The translations under genes and the position numbers were made by a program. 64,000 bases of DNA from Stagnimonas aquatica (GTDB lineage: Bacteria > Pseudomonadota > Gammaproteobacteria > Nevskiales > Nevskiaceae), in NCBI RefSeq assembly GCF_003730135.1, contig NZ_RJVO01000004.1, positions 1-64,000 on the forward strand, written 5' to 3'. Position 1 is the first letter of the stretch, and every line of letters starts with the position of its first letter. Of the stretch, positions 1 to 9,937 are shown in pieces. The notes under the pieces were generated by a model that was not told the origin of the DNA, ran no database searches, and saw only the letters and a list, made by a program, of their open reading frames with translations.

Positions 1-127
1 CGCCACGCCGCAGCATCGCCACCTTGCGCTCGTCCACGTCCACGCACAGCACGTCGTTGCCAACCTCGGCAAAACAGACCGCCGTGACCAAGCCTACGTA
101 GCCAGAGCCGAATATGGTGATGTTCAT
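1..127 (-). CDS. ugd: UDP-glucose 6-dehydrogenase, N-terminal part (cut by window edge)
   Basis: Only the first 42 codons lie in the window, starting at the ATG at 127 and running off the left edge. The translation opens with [20 protein letters not shown], the Rossmann NAD-binding start (GxGYVG) typical of the UDP-glucose/GDP-mannose dehydrogenase family, followed by a second strand ending in VDVDE. The enzyme oxidises UDP-glucose to UDP-glucuronate in the cytoplasm for surface polysaccharide synthesis. GalU, which makes its substrate, lies near 29.1 kb in this window. The gene diverges from the patatin gene. A GDP-mannose dehydrogenase cannot be fully excluded from this fragment. Confidence 0.85.
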   Translation of the reverse strand, partial: MNITIFGSGYVGLVTAVCFAEVGNDVLCVDVDERKVAMLRRG

Positions 128-246
128 GCGGTGTCTCAGGTGATTTTTGGAAATCCGGTAATTATTACTCAAGAACTGCACCGAAGTTGCTGTGATCTGG
201 GGTCTACATCACCATACCGTTCGATTTTCGATGAGGAGCAGTGCCT

Positions 247-1746
247 GTGGACAGAGTCGAGCGCGAATGCCTGATGGCCATGCAGCGGGCCAGCGATTAC
301 GCCGGCTGGCGCGAGGCGGCATTGGAGCTGGACCGTCATCAGGGCGCCGACGCCTGGAAGCTGGAGGACGCCTGCGACGACTACGACTGGCGACTGATCC
401 GCTCCCGCCTGAGGCAGATCCGTCAGTACCGCGCCGAGCAGCAGCACCGCAAGCTGATCCATCACCTGCGCCAGGGCCTGCACTGGAACCTCGGCAATCT
501 CGGCAACACCCAGCTCTACACCTACACCCGGGTTGGCACCAAGAAGCTGGTCACCGACTACCTGCGCGAAGTCTGCGAGGCCCTGGAGTTCATCCGCGAC
601 CTGCCGGACAGCGAGTTCGCCTATCCGGAAAAGCTCAACTTCTTCCAGAGCGTCGCGCTGTCCTACGGCCGTTCGGCGCTGATGCTCTCCGGCGGTGCCA
701 CACTCGGGCTGTTCCATGTCGGCGTGGTCAAGGCCCTGTTCCGCGAAAATCTGCTGCCGACCGTGCTCTCCGGCTCCTCGGCCGGCTCGGTGGTGGCCGC
801 GACCGTGGGCACCCGTGCACCGCATGAGGCCGAAGAGCTGCTGGACCCGGAAAAGGCCTACTACCACTTCTGGAAAGTGCTGCCGCCGAAGATGATGCTG
901 CTGCGTCGCGCGGTGATGGACCAGAATCAGCTCAAGCGCGCCATCGCCACCAATATCCGTGACCTCACCTTCGAGGAGGCGCACAAGCTCTCGGGCCGCA
1001 TCGTCAACATCACGGTGTCGCCGGCCGGCTTCAATCAGGCGCCGAAGCTGCTCAACCACCTGACTTTCCCCTACCTCTACGTGCGCGAGGCGGTACTCGC
1101 TTCCTGCGCGGTGCCGGTGTTGTTTCCGCCGGTGATGCTGATGACCAAGAGCGAGGAGGGCGAGCGCACGCCGTACATGCCGCTGCTGCGCTGGAACGAT
1201 GGCTCGCTGAAGTCGGATCTGCCGATGCTGCGCCTGCGCCGCCTGCACAACGTCAATCACTTCATCGTCAGCCAGACCAATCCGCACGTGCTGCCCTTCG
1301 TCAGCCGCCGCGACAACGACGGCCGTGGACTGGTCAACGCCAGCCGGCAGGCGGCGTATTCCACCGGCCGAGGCCTCGCCAGCGGTGTGCTCAACTTCGC
1401 CCGCGCCAACATGCCGTTCGCCGGCTTGCGCCAGGGCCTGGACACCGCCGCCGGCCTGCTCGACCAGGACTATCGCGGCAACATCAATATCGTTCCGGAA
1501 GTGAGTCTTTGGCGCTACGCCAACGTCACCCGCAATCCCAGCCAGGAGTCGGTGGTGCGCTTCATGCTCGAAGGCGAGCGCGCCACCTGGTCGCGGATGG
1601 AGATGATCCGCAACCAGACGGTCATCAGTCAGACGCTGGAAAACTGCCTGATCGAGCTGGAAAGCCGGCCCAACCGGCGCGAAGGCGAAGCCGCCGAGAC
1701 GCCGGCCAAGAAGGCCAAGCTGCGGGTGGTCAGCCGCCGTGACTAA
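247..1746 (+). CDS. Patatin-like phospholipase with DUF3336-type N-terminus
   Basis: This is a predicted cytoplasmic or membrane-associated serine lipase of about 499 residues. Numbering from the upstream GTG at 241, an N-terminal region of about 140 residues resembles the DUF3336 segment that precedes patatin domains in triacylglycerol-lipase-like proteins. The patatin core follows, with a glycine-rich oxyanion segment (LSGGATLG), the nucleophile elbow GSSAG at 178-182 (Ser180) and the catalytic Asp in the NDGS motif at 320, so the Ser-Asp dyad is intact. I prefer the GTG at 247 because AGGAG at 234-238 sits 8 bases before it but only 2 bases before the GTG at 241. The C-terminus is basic and low in complexity. 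The substrate is not evident from sequence. Confidence 0.85.
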   Translation: MDRVERECLMAMQRASDYAGWREAALELDRHQGADAWKLEDACDDYDWRLIRSRLRQIRQYRAEQQHRKLIHHLRQGLHWNLGNLGNTQLYTYTRVGTKKLVTDYLREVCEALEFIRDLPDSEFAYPEKLNFFQSVALSYGRSALMLSGGATLGLFHVGVVKALFRENLLPTVLSGSSAGSVVAATVGTRAPHEAEELLDPEKAYYHFWKVLPPKMMLLRRAVMDQNQLKRAIATNIRDLTFEEAHKLSGRIVNITVSPAGFNQAPKLLNHLTFPYLYVREAVLASCAVPVLFPPVMLMTKSEEGERTPYMPLLRWNDGSLKSDLPMLRLRRLHNVNHFIVSQTNPHVLPFVSRRDNDGRGLVNASRQAAYSTGRGLASGVLNFARANMPFAGLRQGLDTAAGLLDQDYRGNINIVPEVSLWRYANVTRNPSQESVVRFMLEGERATWSRMEMIRNQTVISQTLENCLIELESRPNRREGEAAETPAKKAKLRVVSRRD

Positions 1747-1761
1747 CGCGGGGCTGCGGGG

Positions 1762-2172
1762 CTAGCTTCGGCGGCGGTACTCACCGTCCAGGGTCACCGG
1801 CCGCTTGAGGTCGGGGCGTGCCTGCGCCATCTGGCCGGAGAGCTTCTCGCCGAGCCGCTTGCGTATGCGCCCGCCGCCCAGCAAGAGGCTGATGGCGATG
1901 GCATCGGTGACGAAGCCGGGCAAGATCAGCAGCAAGCCGGCAAAGGCAGTGACCAGGCCACTGAACAGCTCCGCCGCCGGTAGCTCGCCACGCGCCACCG
2001 CCAGCTGGATGCGACGCAGCGCGGTAATGCCGCCGTGGGCGATCACATAGCTGCCAGCGGCCATCGCGCCCAGTAGCCAGAGCAGCGTGTACCAGCCGCC
2101 GATCAGCTTGATCGCCTGCAGGATGCCGTAGGTTTCCACCCCGACCAGAATCGCCAGCAGCAGGAAGGGCAT
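1762..2172 (-). CDS. fxsA: FxsA-family membrane protein
   Basis: This 136-residue protein has hydrophobic segments at roughly 1-20, 25-50 and 75-100. It shows the FxsA-type pattern of a short loop after the first helix with ETYGI, a GGWYTLLWLLGAMAAG segment and the LLLILPGFVTD motif typical of the family. FxsA is an inner-membrane protein whose overproduction relieves F exclusion of phage T7 in E. coli; its normal role is not known. The start codon overlaps the valS stop (TGATG), so the two are probably translated in a coupled way from one minus-strand transcript. The tail is basic and probably cytoplasmic. Confidence 0.85.
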   Translation of the reverse strand: MPFLLLAILVGVETYGILQAIKLIGGWYTLLWLLGAMAAGSYVIAHGGITALRRIQLAVARGELPAAELFSGLVTAFAGLLLILPGFVTDAIAISLLLGGGRIRKRLGEKLSGQMAQARPDLKRPVTLDGEYRRRS

Positions 2173-5100
2173 CAGAGCGCCTCGATGCGCGCCGACTGCG
2201 CCTTCAGGGCAGCGAGGTCGCGTTCCTGCTGGGCGATCAGATCACGGGTCTTCTGCTGCACCGCTTCCGGCGCCTTGCCGAAGTTGGGGTTGGCGATGCG
2301 GCCGTTGGTGAGCACCAGATCGGCCTCCAGCTTGGCGATCTGCTTGGCCAGGCGCGCCAGTTCGGCGCCCTTGTCGATCAGCCCGGCCATCGGCACCAGC
2401 AGCTTGGCCTCGCCGAGCAGCGCCGTGGAGGACTCTGGCGCGGTCTCGTCAGCCGCCAGCAGCTTCGGCGCTTCGACGCGGGCCAGGAACACCACGCTGT
2501 CGCTCAGGCGCGTCAGGCGCTCGCGGTCGGAGGCGCTGGCATTCTGGACCAGCAGCGGCAGCACCTTGCCGGGCGAGATGTCCATCTGCGCGCGGATCTG
2601 GCGCACGCCGAGGATCAAGGCCTTGAGCCATTCGATGTCGGCTTCCGCCGCTGGGTCGATCTTCTCCGGCTGCGACACCGGATAGGGTTGAACCATGATC
2701 GACCCTCCGGCCTTGCCCGCGAGCGGCGCCACCTTTTGCCAGATTTCCTCGGTGAGGAAAGGCATCAGCGGATGCAGCAGGCGCAGCCAGGCCTCCAGAA
2801 CCCGCACCAGGGTGCGGCGGGTGCCGCGCTTCTGTTCGTCGTTGCCGTTGAGCAGAGCCGGCTTGGACAGCTCCAGATACCAGTCGCAGTACTCGTTCCA
2901 GATGAACTGGTAGAGCGTCTGCGCCAGCAGGTCGAAGCGGTAGTCGGCGTAGTGCTGCGCCGCCTCGGCCTCGACGCGTTGCAGGGTGGAGATGATCCAG
3001 CGGTCGGCGGTGCTGAGCGTCGCTTCGCCGTCCAGCGAGGGGGCGTCGAGCGCGGCACCGGTCTCGGCGTCGATGGCGCCGAGATTCATCAGCACGAAGC
3101 GCGAGGCGTTCCAAATCTTGTTGCAGAAGTTGCGGTAGCCCTCGGCGCGGCCGGCGTCGAAGCGCACGTCGCGGCCATTGGTGGCGAGCGCGGCGAAGGT
3201 GAAGCGCAGCGCATCCACGCCCACCGGAGCGATGCCCTTGGGATAGTCCTTGCGGGTCTTGGCCTCGATCTTCGGCGCCGTCTCCGGCTTCATCAGGCCG
3301 GTGGTGCGCTTCTTCACCAGCGTGTCGAGGTCGATGCCATCGACCACGTCCAGCGGGTCCAGCACATTGCCCTTGGACTTCGACATCTTGTTGCCTTCGG
3401 GGTCACGCACCAGGCCGGTGATGAACACGTCCTTGAACGGCACTTCGCCGTCGTTGAAGTAACAGCCCATCATCACCATGCGGGCCACCCAGAAGAAGAT
3501 GATGTCGAAGCCGGTAACCAGCACCGCGCCCGGGTAGTACTTCCGCAGTTCCGGCGTCTGCTGCGGCCAGCCCAGGGTCGCGAACGGCCAGATGTCGGAG
3601 CTAAACCAGGTGTCGAAGACGTCGTTGTCCTGAATTAAGCCAAAGTCCCGCATTTGCTCAATTTCGCGGCGCAGCCATTCAACCGCTCCTTTCTTTTCTG
3701 GCTGAGTTAGCTCCGCGAGTTTTTTCCGGCGCCCTTCTTGAAGGGCGCCGTTCTCGTCGAAGAAGTACTGTTCTGGCAGAGCTTCGTACTGGTGATGCTT
3801 TGCGATGAACGTTTCAATAATTCCGATGCCTGAATTGTCACCGTGAATGTATTGAGTGAGTGCCTTTTCGACAGCTTGCATCTCGGCCTCGAAGGCAGCC
3901 ACTGCCGAGCGCTCGTTCCGAGAAACGTACGTGCAGTTTGTAGTGGAGTACCAAGCGGGGATGCGGTGGCCCCACCAGAGCTGGCGCGAGATGCACCAGT
4001 CCTGGATGTTGTTGAGCCAGTGGAAGTAGGTGGTCTTCCAGTTGTCCGGCACGAAGCGGATGCGGCCGGACTCGACGGCGTCGATGGCCGGCTTGGTGAT
4101 GCGTGTGTAGCCACCCGGACGACCATCGGCCAGTTGCTGGCGTGTGAGGTCCACGAACCACTGATCGGTGAGATAGGGCTCCAGCACCGCGCCGCTGCGG
4201 TCGCCGCGCGGCACCTTCAGCTTGTGGTCCTCGATCTTCTCGACCAGGCCGCGTGGGTAGAGCGGCTTGCCGTCCTCGTTCTGCGTCGCGGGCGCACAGG
4301 CGAGGCCGGTCGCGGCTTCGAGGTCGGCGACCATCTGCTTGCGGGCCGCGTAGCGGTCAAGGCCGGCGTAGGGGAAGCCTTCGGCGATCTTGGCGTCCTT
4401 GGTCAAGACATTGATCTGCGCCAATTTGTGCCGCTGACCCACCTGATAGTCGTTGAAATCATGCGCCGGCGTGATCTTCACCACCCCGGTGCCAAACTCA
4501 CGATCCACGAAGTCGTCGGCAATGATCGGAATCTCGCGGTTGGCGAGCGGCAGCAGCACGGTCTTGCCGATCAGGTGCTGATAGCGCTCGTCTTCCGGAT
4601 GCACCGCCACGGCGGTATCGCCCAGCAGCGTCTCCGGGCGGGTGGTGGCGACGATCAGGTACTGGCCGCTGCCGTCGGCGAGCGGATAGCGCAGGTGCCA
4701 GAGCTTGCCGTTTTCGTCTTCGCTGACCACTTCCAGATCGGAGATCGCGGTCTGCAACACCGGGTCCCAGTTCACCAGGCGCTTGCCGCGATAGATCAGA
4801 CCGTCTTCGTGGAGCTTCACGAAGTGCTCGATCACCGCCTCGTTGTAGGCCGGGTCCATGGTGAAGGCTTCGCGGCTCCAGTCCACCGAGGAGCCCATGC
4901 GGCGGATCTGCTGGCCGATGGTGCCGGCCGAGTACTTCTTCCACTCCCAGACCTTCTCCAGAAACTTGTCGCGGCCCAGTTCGGCGCGGCTGGGCTCGCC
5001 GGCGAGCTTGAGATTGCGCTCCACCACCATCTGGGTGGCGATGCCGGCGTGGTCGGTGCCCATCTGCCAGAGCGTGTCCTTGCCGGACATGCGGGCGTGA

Positions 5101-5306
5101 CGGATCAGCGCGTCCTGGATGGTGTGCTGGAAGGCGTGGCCCATGTGCAGGGTGCCGGTGACGTTCGGCGGCGGAATCATCACCGCATAGCCCTCGCCAT
5201 CGCCCGGCGTGTGCTGGCCGGCGGCGAACCAGCCGCCCTGTTCCCAGGCCGCGCGCCAGCGTGCCTCGATGGCGCCGGGCTCGTAGGTTTTTTCCATTTC
5301 GCTCAT
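2172..5306 (-). CDS. valS: Valyl-tRNA synthetase with an unusual catalytic-domain insertion
   Basis: This class I aminoacyl-tRNA synthetase charges tRNA-Val in the cytoplasm. Counting from the ATG at 5306, the HIGH motif is HMGH at 54-57 after PPPNVTGTL, the editing (CP1) domain spans roughly 200-400 with TTRPET and the [12 protein letters not shown] signature, and KMSKS is at 640-644. The anticodon-binding domain and a C-terminal coiled-coil arm ([19 protein letters not shown]) follow. At about 1044 residues it is some 90 longer than E. coli ValRS (951). Much of the excess lies between WGHRIPAWY and DVFDTWFSS (about 454-560), where the DNA falls to about 52% GC. The ATG at 5306 has GAGAGAC upstream; an upstream in-frame start at 5342 has no family support. 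Confidence 0.95.
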   Translation of the reverse strand: MSEMEKTYEPGAIEARWRAAWEQGGWFAAGQHTPGDGEGYAVMIPPPNVTGTLHMGHAFQHTIQDALIRHARMSGKDTLWQMGTDHAGIATQMVVERNLKLAGEPSRAELGRDKFLEKVWEWKKYSAGTIGQQIRRMGSSVDWSREAFTMDPAYNEAVIEHFVKLHEDGLIYRGKRLVNWDPVLQTAISDLEVVSEDENGKLWHLRYPLADGSGQYLIVATTRPETLLGDTAVAVHPEDERYQHLIGKTVLLPLANREIPIIADDFVDREFGTGVVKITPAHDFNDYQVGQRHKLAQINVLTKDAKIAEGFPYAGLDRYAARKQMVADLEAATGLACAPATQNEDGKPLYPRGLVEKIEDHKLKVPRGDRSGAVLEPYLTDQWFVDLTRQQLADGRPGGYTRITKPAIDAVESGRIRFVPDNWKTTYFHWLNNIQDWCISRQLWWGHRIPAWYSTTNCTYVSRNERSAVAAFEAEMQAVEKALTQYIHGDNSGIGIIETFIAKHHQYEALPEQYFFDENGALQEGRRKKLAELTQPEKKGAVEWLRREIEQMRDFGLIQDNDVFDTWFSSDIWPFATLGWPQQTPELRKYYPGAVLVTGFDIIFFWVARMVMMGCYFNDGEVPFKDVFITGLVRDPEGNKMSKSKGNVLDPLDVVDGIDLDTLVKKRTTGLMKPETAPKIEAKTRKDYPKGIAPVGVDALRFTFAALATNGRDVRFDAGRAEGYRNFCNKIWNASRFVLMNLGAIDAETGAALDAPSLDGEATLSTADRWIISTLQRVEAEAAQHYADYRFDLLAQTLYQFIWNEYCDWYLELSKPALLNGNDEQKRGTRRTLVRVLEAWLRLLHPLMPFLTEEIWQKVAPLAGKAGGSIMVQPYPVSQPEKIDPAAEADIEWLKALILGVRQIRAQMDISPGKVLPLLVQNASASDRERLTRLSDSVVFLARVEAPKLLAADETAPESSTALLGEAKLLVPMAGLIDKGAELARLAKQIAKLEADLVLTNGRIANPNFGKAPEAVQQKTRDLIAQQERDLAALKAQSARIEAL

Positions 5307-5382
5307 GTCGTACGTCTCTCGGCGCCCGGGTGGCGGGCGCATCGTCTGCTGTCGGGGAGTTTCGGCGCCGGGGTCAGGCGCG

Positions 5383-6237
5383 CTAGGCGCCGCGCAGTTC
5401 GGCGGCGGTCAGGGTGTTCTGCATCAGCATGGCGACCGTCATCGGCCCGACGCCGCCTGGCACCGGGGTGATGAAGGCGGCGCGCTGGCGGGCGGACTCG
5501 AAATCGCAGTCGCCGACCAGCTTGCCGTTGTCGAGGCGGTTGATGCCGATGTCGATGACGGTGGCGCCCGGCTTGATCCACTCGCCCTTCACCAGCCCGG
5601 GCTTGCCGACCGCGACCACCAGGATGTCGGCGCGGCCGACTTCGGCGGCGACATCGGCGGTGAAGCGGTGGCAGCAGGTGGCGGTGGCGCCGGCCAGCAT
5701 CAGCTCCAGCATCATCGGCCGGCCGACGTGATTGCTAGCGCCCACCACCACCGCAGTGCGGCGCTTGAAGGGCTCGCCGATGCTCTTCAGCAGCTCCATC
5801 ACGCCATAGGGCGTGCAGGGCCGCAGGCGCGGCGCGCGGCAGGCGAGGCGGCCGATGTTGCTGGGGTGGAAACCGTCCACGTCCTTGTCCGGGTGGATGC
5901 GCTCGACCACCTTTTCCGGGTCGATCTGGGCGGGCAGGGGCATCTGCACCAGGATGCCGTCCACGTTGGGGTCGGCGTTCAGGCGGTCGATCTCTGCCAG
6001 CAGCGCGGCTTCGCCGAGTTCCGGGCCGAATTCCAGCGGAATGGAGCGGATGCCAGTCTTCTCGCAAGCCAGGCGCTTGTTGCGCACGTAGACCTGGGAG
6101 GCCGGATCGGCGCCGACCAGGATGGTGGCCAGCGAGGGCGCGCGCTTGCCGGCGGCGAGTCGGGCAGCGACCGCCGTGGCGACGCGGGCCTGGACACTGG
6201 CGGCGACGGCTTTGCCGTCTATCAATTGTGCGGTCAT
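5383..6237 (-). CDS. folD: Bifunctional methylenetetrahydrofolate dehydrogenase/cyclohydrolase
   Basis: FolD interconverts 5,10-methylene- and 10-formyl-tetrahydrofolate using NADP in the cytoplasm. The 284-residue protein has the catalytic motif YVRNKxxxxxxxGI (Tyr50, Lys54), the QMPLPAQID loop, the [11 protein letters not shown] segment and the C-terminal [15 protein letters not shown] signature, all typical of the family and at full length. The reading frame stays open far upstream, but the family start MTAQLIDGK corresponds to the ATG at 6237. It is followed after 76 bases by valS on the same strand. It diverges from the ccm operon, with only 88 bases between start codons. Confidence 0.95.
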   Translation of the reverse strand: MTAQLIDGKAVAASVQARVATAVAARLAAGKRAPSLATILVGADPASQVYVRNKRLACEKTGIRSIPLEFGPELGEAALLAEIDRLNADPNVDGILVQMPLPAQIDPEKVVERIHPDKDVDGFHPSNIGRLACRAPRLRPCTPYGVMELLKSIGEPFKRRTAVVVGASNHVGRPMMLELMLAGATATCCHRFTADVAAEVGRADILVVAVGKPGLVKGEWIKPGATVIDIGINRLDNGKLVGDCDFESARQRAAFITPVPGGVGPMTVAMLMQNTLTAAELRGA

Positions 6238-6325
6238 GCGGTCTGTAGCCGGGCGGGGCGGGGCGCGCCCCGCGAAGGCCGCGCATTTTACGGGCTCGCC
6301 GGCCGCCACCCATAATCCGCGCCCC

Positions 6326-6916
6326 ATGAACGCCGCTCCGCTCGTCCTCGACTCCCTGACCGTCGCCCGCGGCGATCGCGTCCTGTTCGAGCGCCTGGAC
6401 CTGCGCATCGCGCCCGGCGAGGTGCTGCACCTGCAAGGCCGCAACGGCGCCGGCAAGACCTCGCTGCTGGAAGTGCTGGCCGGCCTGCGCACCCCCGAGG
6501 CCGGGCGCTTCAGCGGCCCCGAGCCCGAGCAACTGCACTGGATCGGCCACAAGAACGCCCTGCATCCGGCCCTCTCGGCGGTGGAAAACCTCGCAGCCTG
6601 GTGCGGCCTGCACGGCGCCGACACGGCCGGCATCCCCGCCGCGCTGGACCGCTTGCAACTCAAGGCCGCCCGCCAGCGACCGGTGAGGACCCTCTCCACC
6701 GGCCAGAAGCGGCGCAGCGCCCTGGCGCGGCTGCTGTTGCAGCGCCGGCCCTGGTGGCTGCTGGACGAGCCCCTGGCCGGTCTCGACGTCGAAGGCGCGG
6801 CCCTGCTCGCCGGCCTTCTCGCCGAGCACTGCGCGGCCGGCGGCGGCGCGGTGGTCACTTCCCACCAGGCCTTGCCGGAAGAGCATCTGCCGGTGCGGCA
6901 CTGGAGTCTGCGATGA
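6326..6916 (+). CDS. ccmA: Cytochrome c biogenesis ABC transporter ATPase CcmA
   Basis: CcmA is the ATPase of the CcmABCD complex that releases holo-CcmE carrying haem. The 196-residue protein has the Walker [12 protein letters not shown], a shortened ABC signature LSTGQKRR typical of CcmA, Walker [13 protein letters not shown] and a switch His in VVTSHQ. It is the first gene of the maturation operon and diverges from folD. Its last bases overlap the ccmB start (ATGA), which supports a 1:1 translationally coupled unit. No other ABC family has this combination of short length and neighbours, so the call is secure. Confidence 0.95.
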   Translation: MNAAPLVLDSLTVARGDRVLFERLDLRIAPGEVLHLQGRNGAGKTSLLEVLAGLRTPEAGRFSGPEPEQLHWIGHKNALHPALSAVENLAAWCGLHGADTAGIPAALDRLQLKAARQRPVRTLSTGQKRRSALARLLLQRRPWWLLDEPLAGLDVEGAALLAGLLAEHCAAGGGAVVTSHQALPEEHLPVRHWSLR

Positions 6917-7590
6917 GCCTGCCGCGCGCCCTGGGTGCCGTCGTCGGCCGCGAGCTGCGGCTGGCCGCACGCGCGCCGGCCGAGGCGGCGCAACCGCTGC
7001 TGTTCTACGCGCTGGTGGTGGCGCTGTTCCCGCTCGGAGTCGCGCCCAACGAGCCCAGCCTGCCGGTCTATGCCCCGGCCCTGGTCTGGATCGCCGCCCT
7101 GCTCGCCAGCCTGATGACCCTGGAGCGGGTGTTCCGCAACGACTACGAGGACGGCAGCCTGGAGCAACTGGCCCTGGCGCCGCTGCCGCTGCCGCTGTCG
7201 GTGCTGGCCAAGCTGGCCGCGCACTGGCTGCTGGGCGGCCTGCCGCTGGTGCTGGCGGCGCCGCTGCTGGCCGCCGGTCTGGGCCTGGACGCCGCCGCCG
7301 GCCGCGCCCTGACCCTGGCCCTGCTGCTGGGCACGCCGACCCTGGTGCTGCTCGGCGGCTTCGCGGCGGCGCTCACCGTTGGCCTGCCGCGCGCCGGCGT
7401 GCTGCTGCCGATCCTGGTGCTGCCCATGCTCAGCCCGGTGCTGATCTTCGGCGCCGGCGCCGCCCGCGCCGCTGCACAGGGGCTGGACCCGACCGCGCCG
7501 CTATACTTCCTCGCCGCGTTACTGGCCTTGAGCCTGACGCTGGTGCCCTTCGCCGCCGCTGCCGCCCTGCGCAACGCCCTGGAAGGCTGA
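6913..7590 (+). CDS. ccmB: Haem exporter permease CcmB
   Basis: CcmB is the inner-membrane permease partner of CcmA. The 225-residue protein has about six hydrophobic segments and the family motif [16 protein letters not shown] near residue 60, followed by [17 protein letters not shown] in the later membrane part. It overlaps ccmA by four bases. In an intact operon ccmC should follow directly, but here ccmC lies 5.9 kb away. The last 100 bases of ccmB are partly repeated, in decayed form, just before ccmC (13418-13510). The full-length copy here looks functional. Confidence 0.95.
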   Translation: MSLPRALGAVVGRELRLAARAPAEAAQPLLFYALVVALFPLGVAPNEPSLPVYAPALVWIAALLASLMTLERVFRNDYEDGSLEQLALAPLPLPLSVLAKLAAHWLLGGLPLVLAAPLLAAGLGLDAAAGRALTLALLLGTPTLVLLGGFAAALTVGLPRAGVLLPILVLPMLSPVLIFGAGAARAAAQGLDPTAPLYFLAALLALSLTLVPFAAAAALRNALEG

Positions 7591-8007
7591 GCCGATTCGC
7601 TGAATCTGGTCCTTCGTCGCTTCTGCCTGTTCCGAACTCCCCTCCGTCGCCGCTGAGCTGCTGCCTACTGCGCAGTGGGGATCGAGCTGCTGTCTGTTGG
7701 TTGGCCTGGGTTGATATGCCTGTCTCTGTCCAAGACTGCTGGACGCCCGGCGAGGCAACGCTCTGCTGAGCACCTGAGCATGGCAGCCGGACACTGCTTG
7801 GTGCCGCTACCGCTAGATGCGGGCCGCCTGACGTGGGCGGACACGGATTGCCGACTGGCCCCAATTGATGGAGAGCCTGACCCCAAGTGATGTGGCGGGT
7901 CTGGCTGCAATCCGTGACGATCTAGTCACTTTTCGTGCTGCGCTGCAACAGACGAAAACCCCTAAATCCCCCTTCATTAAATCGTCTGCGCATTTGGAGC
8001 ATTTTCG
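7591..8007 (+). other. Non-coding left border of the cytochrome island, with a decayed ccmC start
   Basis: I see no convincing gene in these 417 bases. The first 24 bases after the ccmB stop (7591-7614) line up with the bases 13511-13534 that contain the real ccmC start, with the ATG changed to ATT. The similarity to the ccmB/ccmC junction therefore runs past the stop codon on this side of the island too. The remainder is mixed sequence of lower GC, ending in a leader with GGAG about 10 bases before the next gene. An inverted repeat (7949-7955 with 7982-7988) is listed separately. Confidence 0.5.
7949..7988 (+). promoter_or_regulatory. Inverted repeat upstream of the first di-heme gene
   Basis: CAGACGA at 7949-7955 is matched by its exact reverse complement TCGTCTG at 7982-7988, with 26 bases between, ending 19 bases before the start codon. 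It could be an operator, for instance for the AraC-type regulator encoded in the same island, or a leader hairpin. The role is inferred only from position and a seven-base arm can arise by chance. Confidence 0.25.
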
Positions 8008-9912
8008 ATGAGAACCCGATTGCTGCTGTCCGCTTTGGTACTGGTGCCTGTGCTTAGTTCCTGTGGCAATTCCGCCGTATCGACAGCGGAGTTGGCGCAA
8101 CCGGAGGCGGTCCCGGTTGTAAAGGTCGATTTGGATCAGGCCTGGACACCTGAGCAGATCACTCAGTGGTACGAAATCGACCAAGGCGCGCGCGTGCTGC
8201 CACTGTCGTGGTTCCTCGCGCTCGAGCAGCCGGGCTCGACGCTCGCTTTCCTTGACGATGACGTCATGGAAACCAAGTACCGCATGCCCATGTACGACTC
8301 GCAAAGCGCGGCTGTACGCCTGCCGCGCGGCTGGGCTATCAACAGCATGGACGACAGCAGTTTCACCCAAACCAAATTGCGCTGGAAGAGCGGGCAGGGC
8401 ACCACCGAGAAGTGGACGGGTTTCACCTGCGCCGCTTGCCACACTTCGCAAATCTCCTATCAGGGTACGAGCTTCGCCGTGCCGGGTGGGCAGGCGATGA
8501 TCGAGACCCAGGTTTTTCTCGACGATCTGAACAAGGCGCTTGCCGAAACCCTGAAGGACAATGCCAAGTTCGAGCGATTCGCCAAGAAGGTGCTCGGTTC
8601 GGACGACACCGCCGCAAGCCGCACCTTGCTGCGCGCGGCTGTGACCAAGCTGCGCTATGACTCGCGCAACCACCTGTATTCCGAGCAGAGTGGGACTGAC
8701 GGTATTGCCTACGGACCGGGTCGCCTCGATGCCGTCGGTCATATCTATGATCGCGTCTCGCGTGTCGTCGAAGCTGGTGACACGCACCGAAAAATTGTTT
8801 CCGATGCGCCAGTGAACTATCCGTTCATGTGGAACGTGCCGCAGCTCGATCGAGTGCAGTGGACGGCCTTCGCACCGAAGATTCAGGTTGGTGGGTATGA
8901 CTTTGGTGCGCTGGTGCGCAACATCGGCGAAGTGTCCGGCGTGTTCGCCGACATGGAGATTCAGCCGCTCGGTCTGGGCTACGTCACCAGCGCCAACGTG
9001 CCGAATCTGCTGACGATTGAACGCAACCTCGGAGGGCTGCGCCCCCCACGGTGGCCGACCGAATTGTTCGGTGCGCTGGATGCTGCGCTGGTCGCGGAAG
9101 GCGAGACGCTGTTCGCCGGTAGCTGCGCTGCTTGCCATCAGGTGCTCGACCGCACCGATCTGGTCACGCCGATCTTGACCGACCGTACGCGTCTCAATCC
9201 GTCCGCGAGCAACAACCTGCTCACTGCGGCGCTCGAACCGCTGGTCACCGATCCAGTCGCGGCTTGCAACGGCTATCAGTCCTACACCGGTTCCGGCGAG
9301 ATGATGGGTATGCCGACGCTGCCGTCGCTCACGGTTCAGGGTACGGGCCTTATGGGGCAGGAGGCTTACATGCTCGACATGACCGCTTGGCTCCAGGTCG
9401 CGCTGATTCTCGGTAGTTCCGACGAGAACCTCGCTGGTGCGGCCAAAGAGTTCCTCGAAAGCACGTTGGCCGATGCGCTCGATCTGCCGATTGGTCTCAC
9501 GCTCGAAATACTGCTGAAGGCGTTGCAGGTCAATCCGGTTATCACCCATCCGTCGGAAGACAAGGCGGCCCGCATGGCTGAGTGCCTGGCGATCGACAAC
9601 TCGCTGATCGCATACAAGGGTCGTTCACTGAACGGCGTTTGGGCGACTGCGCCTTACCTGCACAACGGTTCCGTGGCTTCGCTGTACGACATCGTGTTGC
9701 CGCCGGAACAGCGCGCCAAGACCTTCTTTGCAGGCACGCTGGAATACGATCCGGTCAACGCCGGCTACCGCACCGACGCAGCGGCGCCGAACAACACTTT
9801 TTTGTTCGACACCAGCATCCTCGGCAACCTAAACGGGGGGCACGTCTACGGCGTGGACACGATGACGGAGCGGCAGCGCCGCGCGCTCGTCGAATACATG
9901 AAGTCCCTTTGA
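8008..9912 (+). CDS. RoxA-like di-heme cytochrome c lipoprotein
   Basis: This 634-residue exported protein opens with a lipoprotein signal ending in LSSC (Cys19). It carries two c-type haem sites, CAACH at 141-145 and CAACH at 373-377. The region near the C-terminus (LNGVWATAPYLHNGSV) is characteristic of the di-haem cytochrome c peroxidase superfamily, and specifically of the RoxA/RoxB rubber-oxygenase-like branch, which cleaves poly-isoprene or related lipids with O2. Length fits RoxA (about 670) rather than the shorter classical peroxidases (about 320-350). A paralogue follows after 25 bases, so the two are probably co-transcribed. It lies inside the operon that would attach its haems. Oxygenase versus peroxidase activity cannot be told from sequence. 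Confidence 0.75.
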   Translation: MRTRLLLSALVLVPVLSSCGNSAVSTAELAQPEAVPVVKVDLDQAWTPEQITQWYEIDQGARVLPLSWFLALEQPGSTLAFLDDDVMETKYRMPMYDSQSAAVRLPRGWAINSMDDSSFTQTKLRWKSGQGTTEKWTGFTCAACHTSQISYQGTSFAVPGGQAMIETQVFLDDLNKALAETLKDNAKFERFAKKVLGSDDTAASRTLLRAAVTKLRYDSRNHLYSEQSGTDGIAYGPGRLDAVGHIYDRVSRVVEAGDTHRKIVSDAPVNYPFMWNVPQLDRVQWTAFAPKIQVGGYDFGALVRNIGEVSGVFADMEIQPLGLGYVTSANVPNLLTIERNLGGLRPPRWPTELFGALDAALVAEGETLFAGSCAACHQVLDRTDLVTPILTDRTRLNPSASNNLLTAALEPLVTDPVAACNGYQSYTGSGEMMGMPTLPSLTVQGTGLMGQEAYMLDMTAWLQVALILGSSDENLAGAAKEFLESTLADALDLPIGLTLEILLKALQVNPVITHPSEDKAARMAECLAIDNSLIAYKGRSLNGVWATAPYLHNGSVASLYDIVLPPEQRAKTFFAGTLEYDPVNAGYRTDAAAPNNTFLFDTSILGNLNGGHVYGVDTMTERQRRALVEYMKSL

Positions 9913-9937
9913 TCCCGGATCGACGGGGAGAACTTCG

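Noticed and set aside
3727-3750. Transcription terminator inside valS
   Set aside because: The stem is strong, but the T-run precedes it on the plus strand and neither strand has T after the stem; it lies in coding sequence.
5307-5342. Longer N-terminus for ValRS from an upstream ATG at 5342
   Set aside because: The extra 12 residues have no match to the family start and the ATG at 5306 has a reasonable ribosome site.
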